Assembly (NCBI GenBank): GCA_905214725.1 | Contig: CAJMNH010000008.1 | Location: forward strand, 1 to 64,000 | Length of the DNA: 64,000 bases | Source: an uncultured bacterium | GTDB taxonomy: Bacteria > Bacteroidota > Bacteroidia > Bacteroidales > Rikenellaceae | Direction: 5' to 3' | Shown here: piece by piece, positions 27,831-36,281 of the stretch | Layout: every line of letters starts with the position of its first letter | Position numbering within the stretch: position 1 is the stretch's first letter | Program-made: the position numbers and the translations under genes | The notes under the pieces: model-generated | Seen by the model: the letters and a program-made list of their open reading frames with translations, nothing else | Told to the model about the DNA's origin: nothing | Database searches by the model: none

Positions 27831-29009
27831 CTATCGGTCGATCACGCCCGATCCGACCAGCGTTTCGCCGTCGTACCATGCGGCGAACTGACCGGCGGTA
27901 ACGCCTCGCTGCGGTTCGTCGAAAAGCAGATAACCGCCCTCGTCGCGCACGACGAGCTCGGCGCCCTGCAACGGCTGGCGGTAACGGATACGCACCGAAA
28001 AACGCCGCCGCTCGCCGGGCCGCATCCGCTCGACGGGATCGATCCAGTGCAGTTCGTCGGCCTTCATGAAGAGCGCCTTGCGATAAAGGCCCGGGTGGGC
28101 GTCGCCCTCACCGACATAAACGACGTTCTGTTCGACATCGGTCGCCAGCACGAACAATGACTCCCTGCGGCCCCCGATCCCCAGCCCTTTGCGCTGACCG
28201 ATCGTATAGAAATGCGCCCCGTTGTGCTCACCGATCTTTTTGCCGTCGCGCACGGTGTAACGCCACGGCTCGGCCAATGCCGGCAGATCGTCGGAGGCGA
28301 CAGCACGGGCGTATTTCGGCCAGTCGGCCTTGATTTCGTGCACATTCCCCTTTTTCGCCGCAAGTTTCTGTTGCAGGAAAACCGGCAAATCGACCTTGCC
28401 CACGAAACAGATGCCCTGCGAATCCTTGCGCTTGGCCGTAGCCAGATGCTGTTCGTCGGCGATGCGCCGCACCTCGGGCTTGGTCAGCCCGCCCACCGGA
28501 AAGAGTGCGCGCGAAAGCTGCTCCTGCGACAGTTGACAGAGAAAATAGCTCTGATCCTTGTTTCCGTCCACACCGGCCAGCAGACGGTAATGCTCCGCGC
28601 CGTCGGCCGCCGCAACCGTTTCCTTGCGACAGTAGTGCCCCGTCGCCACGAAATCGGCCCCCAGCCTGAGCGCCTCTTTAAGAAAGACGTCGAATTTGAT
28701 TTCACGGTTGCACAGCACGTCGGGATTGGGCGTGCGTCCCCGTTCGTACTCGGCGAACATGTAATCGACCACCCGCCGCCGGTACTCTTCCGAGAGATCG
28801 ACCACATGAAACGGGATATCGAGCCGCTTGGCCACCAGTTCGGCGAAGACGCGGTCGTCGTGCCACGGGCAGTCGCCTTCGAGCGTACCCGTCGTATCGT
28901 GCCAGTTGATCATGAAGAGTCCCACCACTTCGTAACCCTGCTCTTTGAGCAGGTAAGCGGCAACGGAGGAATCGACGCCTCCCGAAAGTCCTATGACAAC
29001 GCGTTGCAT
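27831..29009 (-). CDS. mnmA: tRNA-specific 2-thiouridylase MnmA
   Basis: A 392-residue cytosolic enzyme that puts sulfur on U34 of tRNAs for Lys, Glu and Gln, using ATP and a persulfide carrier. The PP-loop ATP motif SGGVDSS is at residues 9-15. The catalytic Cys lies in NPDVLCNREIKF, and its partner in DSQGICFVG; tRNA-binding sequence TGHYCRK is also present. The C-terminal beta-barrel ends TLVGSGVIDR. It is the last gene of an rpsP-rimM-mnmA run, 13 bases after rimM. A decayed copy of its own 3' end follows it. Confidence 0.96.
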   Translation of the reverse strand: MQRVVIGLSGGVDSSVAAYLLKEQGYEVVGLFMINWHDTTGTLEGDCPWHDDRVFAELVAKRLDIPFHVVDLSEEYRRRVVDYMFAEYERGRTPNPDVLCNREIKFDVFLKEALRLGADFVATGHYCRKETVAAADGAEHYRLLAGVDGNKDQSYFLCQLSQEQLSRALFPVGGLTKPEVRRIADEQHLATAKRKDSQGICFVGKVDLPVFLQQKLAAKKGNVHEIKADWPKYARAVASDDLPALAEPWRYTVRDGKKIGEHNGAHFYTIGQRKGLGIGGRRESLFVLATDVEQNVVYVGEGDAHPGLYRKALFMKADELHWIDPVERMRPGERRRFSVRIRYRQPLQGAELVVRDEGGYLLFDEPQRGVTAGQFAAWYDGETLVGSGVIDR

Positions 29010-29022
29010 GGTCTTGAAATTC

Positions 29023-29532
29023 TCAATCGTTCAGCGACAACAACCCTTCGGGCAACGTCATCCGCAGACGGCGTCCCTCGAAATCGATCTGCGCGATAAA
29101 TTCCCCGACGGCCGGCACCAAGTATTCGCGCCCGTCAATCGTCACGCCCAGCAGCGGATTGGCCTCGCTGTCGTAATAGTCCGTCACTTCGCCCCGCCGG
29201 CCGTCCACATTTGCGGCGAATCCGATCAGATCCTCCATATAGAACTCATCATCGGGCGCCGCATCCTCCGCTTCGACGAACAACTCGTGCCCCACCAGTT
29301 CGGCCGCGCGCCGCGCCGTATCCCAATCGGCGAACTCCGCCAACGCACCCGTGGCTCCGCGACGTTCGAAACGCTCGCACCACAACGGCACATCGAGCGA
29401 ATCGATCCGTACGAACAACGGCACTCCGTCCGGCGCAAAATCCGCAGGAAATTCGGCGTAGAGCGCCAGTACGACGCCTCCGCCCCGCTCGGCGCCGAAC
29501 AACTTGGTCACTTTGGCAACTGGCAGCAGCAT
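29023..29532 (-). CDS. rimM: Ribosome maturation factor RimM
   Basis: A 169-residue cytosolic protein that helps assemble the 30S head by contact with S19. The N-terminal beta-barrel begins VAKVTKLFGAERGGGVVL, and the PRC-barrel half contains EFYMEDLIGFAANV and GREYLVPAVGEFIAQID, both typical of RimM. It follows rpsP, as in many bacteria, with a terminator-like hairpin between, and precedes mnmA by 13 bases. The first three codons (MLLPVAKV) give a compact start with no better alternative. Confidence 0.93.
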   Translation of the reverse strand: MLLPVAKVTKLFGAERGGGVVLALYAEFPADFAPDGVPLFVRIDSLDVPLWCERFERRGATGALAEFADWDTARRAAELVGHELFVEAEDAAPDDEFYMEDLIGFAANVDGRRGEVTDYYDSEANPLLGVTIDGREYLVPAVGEFIAQIDFEGRRLRMTLPEGLLSLND

Positions 29533-29550
29533 AATTCAATCAATACTTAT

Positions 29551-29588
29551 GAAAAATCCCTCCGACACCCCCACAGGGTATCAGAGGG
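29551..29588 (-). terminator. Terminator or attenuator between rpsP and rimM
   Basis: On the minus strand 13-base arms with two G-U pairs (29576-29588, 29558-29570) are followed by ATTTTTC. It may let most transcripts end after rpsP, giving more S16 than RimM. Confidence 0.7.
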
Positions 29589-29614
29589 AATTCCCTATCT
29601 AATAATCTATTTCG

Positions 29615-30169
29615 CTATTCTGCGGCAGCCTCGCCCTCGACGGGAGCCTCGGCCGTTTCGCTCTCGACGGCTTCGGCAGCTCCTTCGGCCTCAGCGGCGG
29701 CGGCAGCTTCGGCAGCCTTCTTCTCGGCGATCGCCTTCGCACGCTCCTCCTTCACCTTGGCCTCGGCAGCCAAACGGGCCTTCTCGGCCGACTTGGCGTC
29801 GGTAGCGAGCTTCGTCTCTTTCGAAGCGATCTTGCCCTGCTTCTCCTCCATCCACTTGTTGAACTTGGCTTCGGCGTCGGACTCCGAGAAAGCGCCCTTG
29901 GCGACACCGCCCAGCAGGTGCTTTTTGTAGAGTACGCCCTTGTACGAAAGAATCGCACGGCAGGTATCCGTGGGTTGCGCGCCTTTCATCAACCAATCCA
30001 GAGCCCGTTCGAAATTGAGCTCGATTGTAGCAGGATTCGTAATCGGGTTGTAAGTACCCAATTTCTCAATGAACTTACCATCACGTGGCGCTCTGCTATC
30101 TGCGGCAACGATATGATAGAAAGGCGCAGCTTTCTTTCCGTGACGTGCCAAACGAATTTTAACAGCCAT
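29615..30169 (-). CDS. rpsP: 30S ribosomal protein S16 with Ala/Glu-rich tail
   Basis: A 184-residue protein. Residues 1 to about 80 are classical S16 (MAVKIRLARHGKKAAPFYHIV, GKFIEKLGTYNP, ALDWLMKGAQPTDT). The following 100 residues are a charged helix turning into an Ala/Glu-rich low-complexity tail (KKAAEAAAAAEAEG). Bacteroidetes S16 proteins commonly have such a tail, while the E. coli protein is about 82 residues. It is first in the rpsP-rimM-mnmA run, under a strong consensus promoter. Confidence 0.96.
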   Translation of the reverse strand: MAVKIRLARHGKKAAPFYHIVAADSRAPRDGKFIEKLGTYNPITNPATIELNFERALDWLMKGAQPTDTCRAILSYKGVLYKKHLLGGVAKGAFSESDAEAKFNKWMEEKQGKIASKETKLATDAKSAEKARLAAEAKVKEERAKAIAEKKAAEAAAAAEAEGAAEAVESETAEAPVEGEAAAE

Positions 30170-30241
30170 TTGCTTGTAAAAATTTTAAATGTTAATCAGT
30201 TTTCGTAAAAGCGCAAACCCTTTGCGGATTTTGCAGCGGGG

Positions 30242-30273
30242 CAAAGATAGGGAGAATTTTCCACGCGGCCAAA
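30242..30273 (-). promoter_or_regulatory. Bacteroidetes promoter of rpsP
   Basis: On the minus strand, TTTG (30270-30273), 20-base spacer, TATCTTTG (30242-30249). Transcription would start near 30235, giving a leader of about 65 bases. Confidence 0.75.
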
Positions 30274-30399
30274 TTTCCGCCGTGCAAAAAAACGCAATCC
30301 ACGAAAAAGAGGGTGGGTTGCAGACGGATATCGCGATCTTCGCCGAAGCCGTTCGCTGCGAAAAGTTTTCGAATGCGTGCGTGAAGCGTCGGAACCCGT

Positions 30400-30873
30400 T
30401 CAATATTCGACCTTGTCGCTCTTCCGTTCCCACAGCCGGAAAGCCTCTAACGCCTCGGCGCGCATCATCTCTTCGGAGGGAACAGTGCGCTTCTGCGGGG
30501 CGAGGGGAATCTGATCGTAGATAAACGAGTCGTCGAAACCGATCCGCTTGGCGTCTTCGCGCGTGTTGGCGAAATAGATCTTGCGGATGCCCGCCCAATA
30601 GATCGCGCTCAGGCACATCGGGCAAGGCTCGCACGAAGAGTAAATTTCGCACTCTTCCAATTTGAAATCCTTCACGGCGGCGCAAGCGGCGCGGATGGCC
30701 GACACCTCGGCGTGCGCCGTCGGGTCGTTGAGCAGCGTAACGGAGTTCGAACCCGTGGCCACGACCTCGCCGTTGCGCACGATAACGGCTCCGAACGGGC
30801 CGCCGCCCTCGGCCACACTCTTCTGAGACAGCTCGATAGCCAGCCTCATGAATTTATTTTCCGAATTCTTCAT
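30400..30873 (-). CDS. guaD: Guanine deaminase
   Basis: A 157-residue cytosolic zinc enzyme of the cytidine-deaminase fold. The zinc ligands are His54 in HAE (Glu56 is the proton shuttle) and Cys84 and Cys87 in EPCPMC. Length, the phrase GGPFGAVIV, the NDPTAHAEV segment and the late GFDDSFIY agree closely with the Bacillus-type guanine deaminase, which turns guanine into xanthine. tRNA adenosine deaminase TadA shares the core but lacks that C-terminal phrase. The ATG at 30873 fits the family start; a longer frame begins at 30900. It is monocistronic, divergent from the SemiSWEET gene. Confidence 0.9.
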   Translation of the reverse strand: MKNSENKFMRLAIELSQKSVAEGGGPFGAVIVRNGEVVATGSNSVTLLNDPTAHAEVSAIRAACAAVKDFKLEECEIYSSCEPCPMCLSAIYWAGIRKIYFANTREDAKRIGFDDSFIYDQIPLAPQKRTVPSEEMMRAEALEAFRLWERKSDKVEY

Positions 30874-30897
30874 GCTTTCAGTAAAAAACAACCGATA

Positions 30898-30928
30898 CAA
30901 ATATAGGGATTTTCGCTATATTTGCAAA
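30898..30928 (-). promoter_or_regulatory. Bacteroidetes promoter of guaD
   Basis: On the minus strand, TTTG (30925-30928), 19-base spacer, TATATTTG (30898-30905). It interlocks with the opposing promoter. Confidence 0.7.
30917..30924 (+). promoter_or_regulatory. Putative -7 element of the SemiSWEET gene
   Basis: TATATTTG, 16 bases before the ATG at 30941; it sits inside the spacer of the guaD promoter, next to that promoter's -33 box, so the two directions should compete for polymerase. No clear -33 box on this strand. Confidence 0.5.
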
Positions 30929-30940
30929 AAGAAGCGCTTT

Positions 30941-31213
30941 ATGCACCTATCGGATATTATCGGCACGATCGCCGCCATCGCCATGGTTTTCGGCTATCTG
31001 CCCCAGACCGTGCGTACCATTCGCACCCGTTCCACCGACGACATCGCCATGGGCACCTTTCTGATGATGGGGCTCGGTTCGGCCTGCTTTGCCATTCAGG
31101 GCATTCTGACCCGCAACATCCCGCTCTTCATCACCAACCTGCTGACCACGATCATGAGCGCGATCGTCTTCGGGATCAAGATTCACAACGACTATTTCAA
31201 AAAGAGAGGATAA
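30941..31213 (+). CDS. SemiSWEET/PQ-loop sugar transporter
   Basis: A 90-residue inner-membrane protein with three helices, the usual half-transporter that works as a dimer. The PQ motif is in the first helix (GYLPQTVRTIRTRS), followed by DDIAMGTFLMMGLGSACF, where the second helix of SemiSWEETs begins, and IPLFITNLLTTIMSAIVFGIK. Relatives move mono- or disaccharides down their gradient. The ATG at 30941 is placed right after a -7 element. The MalY-type gene follows after 22 bases, but no metabolic link is evident. Confidence 0.88.
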   Translation: MHLSDIIGTIAAIAMVFGYLPQTVRTIRTRSTDDIAMGTFLMMGLGSACFAIQGILTRNIPLFITNLLTTIMSAIVFGIKIHNDYFKKRG

Positions 31214-31235
31214 TCCTTTCGGACGCAAAACACGT

Positions 31236-32414
31236 ATGAAAACCTATGATTTCGACCGGATTGTCGACCGGCGCGGCACGAACGCCGTAAAGTACGACGC
31301 ACTGGAAGAAGCGTTCGGCCGCAAGGAGCTGTTGCCCCTGTGGGTAGCGGATATGGATTTCGCAACGCCGGACTTCATCCTCGACGCCCTCCGGCAACGG
31401 CTCGACCACCCCGTGCTGGGCTATACGCAACTCCCTGCCGATTACTGGCCGCGCATCGCCGCATGGATCGAGGCGCGCCACGGCTGGCGGCCGGACCCCG
31501 CATGGATGCAGTTCATCCCCGGAATCGTCAAAGGTATCGGCATGGCGGTGCTTGCGCTCACCCGCCCGGGCGACAAGGTGGTCATCCAGCCGCCCGTTTA
31601 CCACCCTTTCCGGCTTATTCCCGAACAGATGGGACGCCGCGTGGTCTGCAATCCGCTCCGGCGCGCGGGCGACCGTTACGAAATGGATTTCGAACAACTC
31701 GAAACGGTTCTGGACGACGACTGCCGGCTGCTGATCCTCTCCAATCCGCACAATCCGGCGGGCATCGTCTGGCCGGCGGAGACGCTGCGCCGGCTGGCGG
31801 CGATCTGTGACCGCCGCGGCATCACGGTCATATCGGACGAGATTCACTGCGACATGCCGCTCTTCGGCAATCGTCATCATCCCTTCGCTTCGGTCAGCGA
31901 CGCGGCGGCGCATTGCAGCGTCACCTTCGGCGCCCCGACCAAAACTTTCAACATCGCCGGCGTGGTCAGCTCCTACGCCATCGTGCCCGACGAAGCGTTG
32001 CGCAATCGGTTTTTCGGCTGGATAGAAGCGGGAGAATTCCACGAAGCGCCCCTGCTCTCGGCCGTCGCAACGATGGCGGCCTTCACGCCCGAAGGCAACG
32101 TCTGGCGGAAGCAAATGCTGCGCTACATCGAAGCGAACGTCGATTTCACCGACGATTTCCTGCGGCGGCATATCCCCGCTATCCGGGCGATTCGCCCCGA
32201 AGCCTCGTTCCTCGTCTGGCTCGACTGCCGAAGCTTGGAACTGGAACACGATGCGCTCGTCGACCTCTTCGTCGGTCGCGCCGGACTGGCGCTCAACGAC
32301 GGCGAGATGTTCGGCGCAGGCGGAGAAGGACACATGCGCCTCAACATCGGGCTGCCGCGCGCCCGACTTTCGGAAGCGCTCGAACGGTTACGAACGGCGG
32401 TCGACGCACGCTGA
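31236..32414 (+). CDS. PLP-dependent C-S lyase, MalY/PatB family
   Basis: A 392-residue cytosolic fold-type I aminotransferase-like enzyme. MalY/PatB proteins cleave cystathionine or cysteine to give a thiol or H2S, pyruvate and ammonia. Diagnostic phrases are LPLWVADMDF at the start, LSNPHNPAG (Asn contacts PLP) near 169-176, SDEIHCDM (Asp201 pairs with the pyridine nitrogen), and GAPTKTFNIAG with the PLP Lys236. The C-terminal GEGHMRLNIGLPR carries the Arg that holds the carboxylate. It is likely co-transcribed with the SemiSWEET gene. Confidence 0.93.
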   Translation: MKTYDFDRIVDRRGTNAVKYDALEEAFGRKELLPLWVADMDFATPDFILDALRQRLDHPVLGYTQLPADYWPRIAAWIEARHGWRPDPAWMQFIPGIVKGIGMAVLALTRPGDKVVIQPPVYHPFRLIPEQMGRRVVCNPLRRAGDRYEMDFEQLETVLDDDCRLLILSNPHNPAGIVWPAETLRRLAAICDRRGITVISDEIHCDMPLFGNRHHPFASVSDAAAHCSVTFGAPTKTFNIAGVVSSYAIVPDEALRNRFFGWIEAGEFHEAPLLSAVATMAAFTPEGNVWRKQMLRYIEANVDFTDDFLRRHIPAIRAIRPEASFLVWLDCRSLELEHDALVDLFVGRAGLALNDGEMFGAGGEGHMRLNIGLPRARLSEALERLRTAVDAR

Positions 32415-32497
32415 GGCCCGTTCCGGCGACGTCCCGACCTGCGTTCCGACGACGCCCCGCTACCGCTCCCCTGCACCGCGATTCTCCGCCCCGAAGG

Positions 32498-32530
32498 TTT
32501 GGAAAGTCGGTGGATTTGTATTACTTTTGT
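32498..32530 (+). promoter_or_regulatory. Bacteroidetes promoter of tRNA-Arg
   Basis: TTTG (32498-32501), 21-base spacer, TACTTTTG (32523-32530), 36 bases before the tRNA. Confidence 0.65.
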
Positions 32531-32566
32531 GCCGCAAAACATATTGCGCAAATACGTTTGCCGTAG

Positions 32567-32640
32567 GTTCCGTAGCTCAGTTGGATAGAGCAACAGCCTT
32601 CTAAGCTGTGGGTCATGCGTTCGAACCGCATCGGAATCAC
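32567..32640 (+). tRNA. tRNA-Arg (anticodon TCT)
   Basis: A 74-base cloverleaf. The acceptor arm GGTTCCG pairs with CGGAATC, with one G-U pair. The D-arm is TAGCTCAGTTGGATAGAGC. The anticodon stem ACAGC/GCTGT encloses CTTCTAA, giving TCT, which reads AGA. The T-arm is ATGCG-TTCGAAC-CGCAT. The discriminator base is A; the CCA end is not encoded. Confidence 0.95.
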
Positions 32641-32673
32641 TCGAACGGCAGGTGAAATCCGCCCCTGCACGAC

Positions 32674-32713
32674 AATAGAGGAACGAGCACTTGCCCGTTC
32701 CTCTATTCTTCTT
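32674..32713 (+). terminator. Terminator of tRNA-Arg
   Basis: Twelve-base arms (AATAGAGGAACG and complement) with a 10-base loop and a T-rich tail. It may also serve the converging DUF3788-type gene. Confidence 0.75.
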
Positions 32714-32718
32714 ACCGG

Positions 32719-33171
32719 TCATTTCACACTTCTTTTCAACCGAAATACCGCCATTGCCGCATCGACCCCGCTTTCGTCCCCGATCCGAACAGAGAGCGGA
32801 ATCAGCCGCCCGACCACTGGAGTGCGGGCGAACGTCTCTTTGAACGCCGCCGGAATCTCCGCAGCGACGACGGCCGCACGATGCTTCTCGGTAAAATAAA
32901 ACGTCACCTGAAAGAAACCGTCGTAAACATGGAGCCAACCCATGTTCCGCCGTCCGCACAACAATTTGCACAGCCACGCCTTGCCGTCGTTGTAATAACG
33001 CCATTCGAGAACGCATCCTGCGCTCTCCAGTTTGCGACGCAACATCCCGAACGCCATAAAACTCCCTTGCAGCACAGTGTCGAGCCGCGCGTCCGAAGGA
33101 TAGGCCTCAGGATCTTTCAATAGCAAAGTCTCCATACCGTCGATTTTCGTTTGAAGGGATACCGCAATCAT
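32719..33171 (-). CDS. DUF3788-like small protein
   Basis: A 150-residue protein without signal peptide or membrane helix. The sequence pattern (VLEWRYYNDGKAWLCKLL, MGWLHVYDGFFQVTFYFTEKH, IPAAFKE) resembles DUF3788 proteins, which are uncharacterised. An aromatic-rich YdjH/DUF1801-like beta fold is possible. The ATG at 33171 is preferred; another in-frame start lies at 33183. A -7-like TATATTTG on the minus strand is at 33208-33215. It is monocistronic. Confidence 0.7.
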   Translation of the reverse strand: MIAVSLQTKIDGMETLLLKDPEAYPSDARLDTVLQGSFMAFGMLRRKLESAGCVLEWRYYNDGKAWLCKLLCGRRNMGWLHVYDGFFQVTFYFTEKHRAAVVAAEIPAAFKETFARTPVVGRLIPLSVRIGDESGVDAAMAVFRLKRSVK

Positions 33172-33261
33172 ACAGCATCCCACAGTCTCGAATCACGCCT
33201 TTTCTTGCAAATATAGGATTTTTCCCGCGAAGACCCGACCTTCATAGACAGAATACGATTC

Positions 33262-33302
33262 GAAAAAAGGTATCGGCGCACACTGCTTGCGCCGATACCT
33301 TT
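33262..33302 (-). terminator. Terminator of the rhamnosidase gene
   Basis: Fourteen- to fifteen-base arms around 33266-33280 and 33288-33301; on the minus strand a run of six T follows. Confidence 0.85.
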
Positions 33303-33321
33303 CGCAGAAGGAACTCCTTCG

Positions 33322-36108
33322 TTAGCGCGCACGCACGTCGAACCGATAGGTTCCCGATCCCACGGAGTAGACCTTACACCCCTCCTTGTATCCAAGGTAT
33401 TCGACCCCCGCAACCTTCTCCACAGGCAGATTGCTCTCGAATACGGGCGCATCCTCTGCGGCGGGCAGCCAGATCGTCGAGGTCGTATTGGCCGGAATTT
33501 CGGCCAGCAGTTCGAACCGGCCGTCGGCGCCCTTCGACCACTCGCTGCGGATCTGACCGTAGGGAGATTCGAAGCCGACGCGCGCCATCGTCAGGTCGCC
33601 CACCGGTTCAGGACGGATGACCGACTGCTTGTAGGCCAGCGCCCCTTCGTCGCGACGGATGCCGCCCACATGGGTGTAGAGCCACTGCATCAGGTGCCCC
33701 AGCATGAAATGGTTGTGCGACTTGATGGGCACCACCTGCCACGATTCGGGCAGCGCCGTAGCGCCCTGCGCCAGCATGTAACCGTAACCGTAGACGTCGT
33801 AGCGCGAATTCATATCGAAGATCACGTCCGACCGGCCACCCGCTTCGAGCGCACGCAGGATGTAGGTATACCCCACGTCGCCGCCCGTAAGGCCGTTGCC
33901 GCGGCTGCGGATATCTTTCACGACGTTGTCGAGCACGCCTTGGCGATATTCGGGGGCGACCAGTCCCGCACAGAGGGCGATCGAATTGGCCGTTTGGCTG
34001 TTGCGGTCGTAATAGCAGCCCTCCTTGTGGAAGAATTTTTCATTATAGGAGGTGCGGATCGCATCGGCGAGTTGCTGCCAGCGCTCCGCGTCCTTCTTCT
34101 TGCCGAGCAGTTCGGCGCCCTTGACCATCGCCAGCGCATCCATGTAATAGATCGGAGTCGCCGTCGCCGCGAGCGACGAAAGCTGCGCGCGACCCGGCAT
34201 CTTGGGGCCGATGTCGAACCAGTCGCCCAGACCGTGCGAAAGGATATGGTCGTCGGCTTTCGAAGTCAGGTAGTCCACATAACGCCCCATCGCTTCGTAG
34301 TGCTTGCGCAGCATCGTACCGTCGCCATAATATTCATAGAGGTACAACGGCACCAGCACGAAGGCGCTGCCCCACTCGGGCGAGTCGTAGAAGCCGCCGA
34401 GGAATCGGGCGTATTCGGGAGCGATATCGGGCACGAGTCCCTCGGGAGTCTGCGCCATCTCCATATCGTCGAGCATCTTTTCGTAGAGGCTGAACATGTC
34501 GAACGTATATTGCAGCGAACCGAACATCAGGTGCAGCTGTTCCAGCCACGGCAGTTTCTCGCGGTGCGGGCAGTCGGTCAGATAGCTCACCATATTGCTC
34601 TTGATGCCCCAGCCGATCAGACGCTGCGTCTTGTTCAGCAGATCGTTCGACGAGACGAACGTTCCCGACTCCGGCGTCGAATTGCGGATGTGCAGACCGC
34701 GCACGTCCACGATTTCGGGCAGTCCTTCGGGATTGGGTTCGCCCGCCGGAACGGCGCCGTCGACGAGCACGTAGCGGAAACCGTGATAGGTGAACTGCGG
34801 CGTCCAGCTCTCGGGTTCGGCGTCGCCGCGAAGCGTATAGGTGAAACGCGTCTCGCCGCGATAGCCGCCGTGAATCTGGATCGAATCGACCGCAGGGTCG
34901 AACAATTCGCAAGTGTTCATCCGAACGGCCTGTCCGCGCCGGCCCTTGACCGTCAGGCGCGCAACGCCCGAGAAATTCTGCCCCAGATCGTAGAGCCACT
35001 TGCCGTATTTCGTCTTACGGATTTTGAAGACCGGAAACTCCTCCATCACCTTCACCGGCAGCGCTTTCGGGGCGATCAGCTCGCCGCGCTGCGAGGTGAA
35101 GAGCACCTCCTGCCACGACGAATCGTCGTACCCCGGCCGCATCCAGCCCGCCTTTTCAAGCGTAGCGTCGTAATCCTCGCCGCCGAAGATACTGCTGTAA
35201 GTCACCGGACTGGCCGTCGTGCGCCAGTTGCCGTCGCTGACGACCACGTCGTGCGTGCCGTCGGCATACTCGACGTCCAGCTTGCAGATCATCATCGGAT
35301 AGCCGTAGGTCATCAGCAGCTTGTAGTAACGCTCGCGCGGCACGTTGTACATACCGTTGCCGAGCATCACGCCCAGTACGTTGGCACCCTGCCGCAACTG
35401 CGAGGTCACGTCGAACGGCACGTAGCAGACGATCTTGTCATAGTCGCTCCACGCCGGATCGAGGAAATTGTCGCCCACCTTCGCGCCGTTGAGGAAGAAC
35501 TCGAACTGCCCTAAGCCCGAAACATAGGCCACGGCCCGTTTTACCGGCTTGCGAACGTCGATTTCACGGCGGAACTGCGGCAGCTTATTGGGCGCCGTGA
35601 TGCGGTCGCCGATCTTCAACTTGTTGTACTCCTGTCCCGGGACGATCCGCATGCTGTCGGGCTGCACCTCCATGGCGATCCAGCGGGCGCCCGACCACGC
35701 GTCGGGCGACATCAGTCCCGTCGAGAAGCGGTTGACCGGCGACCACGCCGACACCTTGCCCGCAGCGTCCCAGACGCGCACGCTCCAATAGTACTCCTCG
35801 CCCGATTTCAGCGGCTTGCCCGCATACGGAATATGCAGCGACTGCGCGTCCTTGCGCTTCATCCGCCACAGATTGCCGTGACCGGAGGCAACAACCTCGC
35901 GGTCGTCGCCCACGATCAATTCGCAGGCCGACTGGGAGAACCCGCGTTCACGGGCGGCGACCTGCCACGAGAAACGGGGCGTCAGCGTATTGATGCCCAC
36001 CGGTTCATCGCGGTATTCGCAACGGGGATTCACCACCGAAAAATCCTGCGCGGCCGCACTCGCCGCCGCGCAGAACAGCGCGAGCAGAAGGATAGTCCAT
36101 TTTTTCAT
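33322..36108 (-). CDS. Alpha-L-rhamnosidase (GH78 family)
   Basis: A 928-residue exported enzyme (signal peptide to AAAQD) that removes terminal L-rhamnose from plant glycans or glycosides. In order: an Ig-like N-terminal domain (INTLTPRFSW), a jelly-roll carbohydrate-binding domain (RREIDVRKPVKRAVAYVSG), a linker beta domain, the (alpha/alpha)6 barrel beginning DLLNKTQRLIGWGIKSNM with DCPHREKLPWLEQ, and a C-terminal beta domain (IWLPAAEDA). The acidic residues of the GH78 active site are probably in the DCPHREKLPW and HGLGDWFDIGP phrases. The GH2 gene lies upstream on the same strand, so both may act on one rhamnosylated glycan, though a terminator separates them. Confidence 0.93.
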   Translation of the reverse strand: MKKWTILLLALFCAAASAAAQDFSVVNPRCEYRDEPVGINTLTPRFSWQVAARERGFSQSACELIVGDDREVVASGHGNLWRMKRKDAQSLHIPYAGKPLKSGEEYYWSVRVWDAAGKVSAWSPVNRFSTGLMSPDAWSGARWIAMEVQPDSMRIVPGQEYNKLKIGDRITAPNKLPQFRREIDVRKPVKRAVAYVSGLGQFEFFLNGAKVGDNFLDPAWSDYDKIVCYVPFDVTSQLRQGANVLGVMLGNGMYNVPRERYYKLLMTYGYPMMICKLDVEYADGTHDVVVSDGNWRTTASPVTYSSIFGGEDYDATLEKAGWMRPGYDDSSWQEVLFTSQRGELIAPKALPVKVMEEFPVFKIRKTKYGKWLYDLGQNFSGVARLTVKGRRGQAVRMNTCELFDPAVDSIQIHGGYRGETRFTYTLRGDAEPESWTPQFTYHGFRYVLVDGAVPAGEPNPEGLPEIVDVRGLHIRNSTPESGTFVSSNDLLNKTQRLIGWGIKSNMVSYLTDCPHREKLPWLEQLHLMFGSLQYTFDMFSLYEKMLDDMEMAQTPEGLVPDIAPEYARFLGGFYDSPEWGSAFVLVPLYLYEYYGDGTMLRKHYEAMGRYVDYLTSKADDHILSHGLGDWFDIGPKMPGRAQLSSLAATATPIYYMDALAMVKGAELLGKKKDAERWQQLADAIRTSYNEKFFHKEGCYYDRNSQTANSIALCAGLVAPEYRQGVLDNVVKDIRSRGNGLTGGDVGYTYILRALEAGGRSDVIFDMNSRYDVYGYGYMLAQGATALPESWQVVPIKSHNHFMLGHLMQWLYTHVGGIRRDEGALAYKQSVIRPEPVGDLTMARVGFESPYGQIRSEWSKGADGRFELLAEIPANTTSTIWLPAAEDAPVFESNLPVEKVAGVEYLGYKEGCKVYSVGSGTYRFDVRAR

Positions 36109-36223
36109 CTTCAGATTTTCGTTTAAGGATTGATCGTTTCACATTTTGATTGCAAGATAGCCATTTCCTTCGGTGCGGGACTATGTTTTTTGACATTTAA
36201 ATTTCTAATTTTGACATTCCGCA

Positions 36224-36252
36224 CAAAAAAACGGAGCGCCGAAGCGCCCCGT
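36224..36252 (-). terminator. Terminator of the GH2 gene
   Basis: On the minus strand ACGGGGCGC/GCGCTCCGT arms with one G-U pair are followed by seven T. Confidence 0.8.
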
Positions 36253-36281
36253 AAACCGTAAACCGAAATGGAATCGTAACG

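Noticed and set aside
27457..27879. 140-codon leftward open frame downstream of mnmA
   Set aside because: It runs through the shifted mnmA remnant and into mnmA itself in another frame; better explained by the duplication.
33670..35514. 614-codon open frame antisense to the rhamnosidase gene
   Set aside because: A shadow of the certain GH78 gene; no signal, domain or start context.
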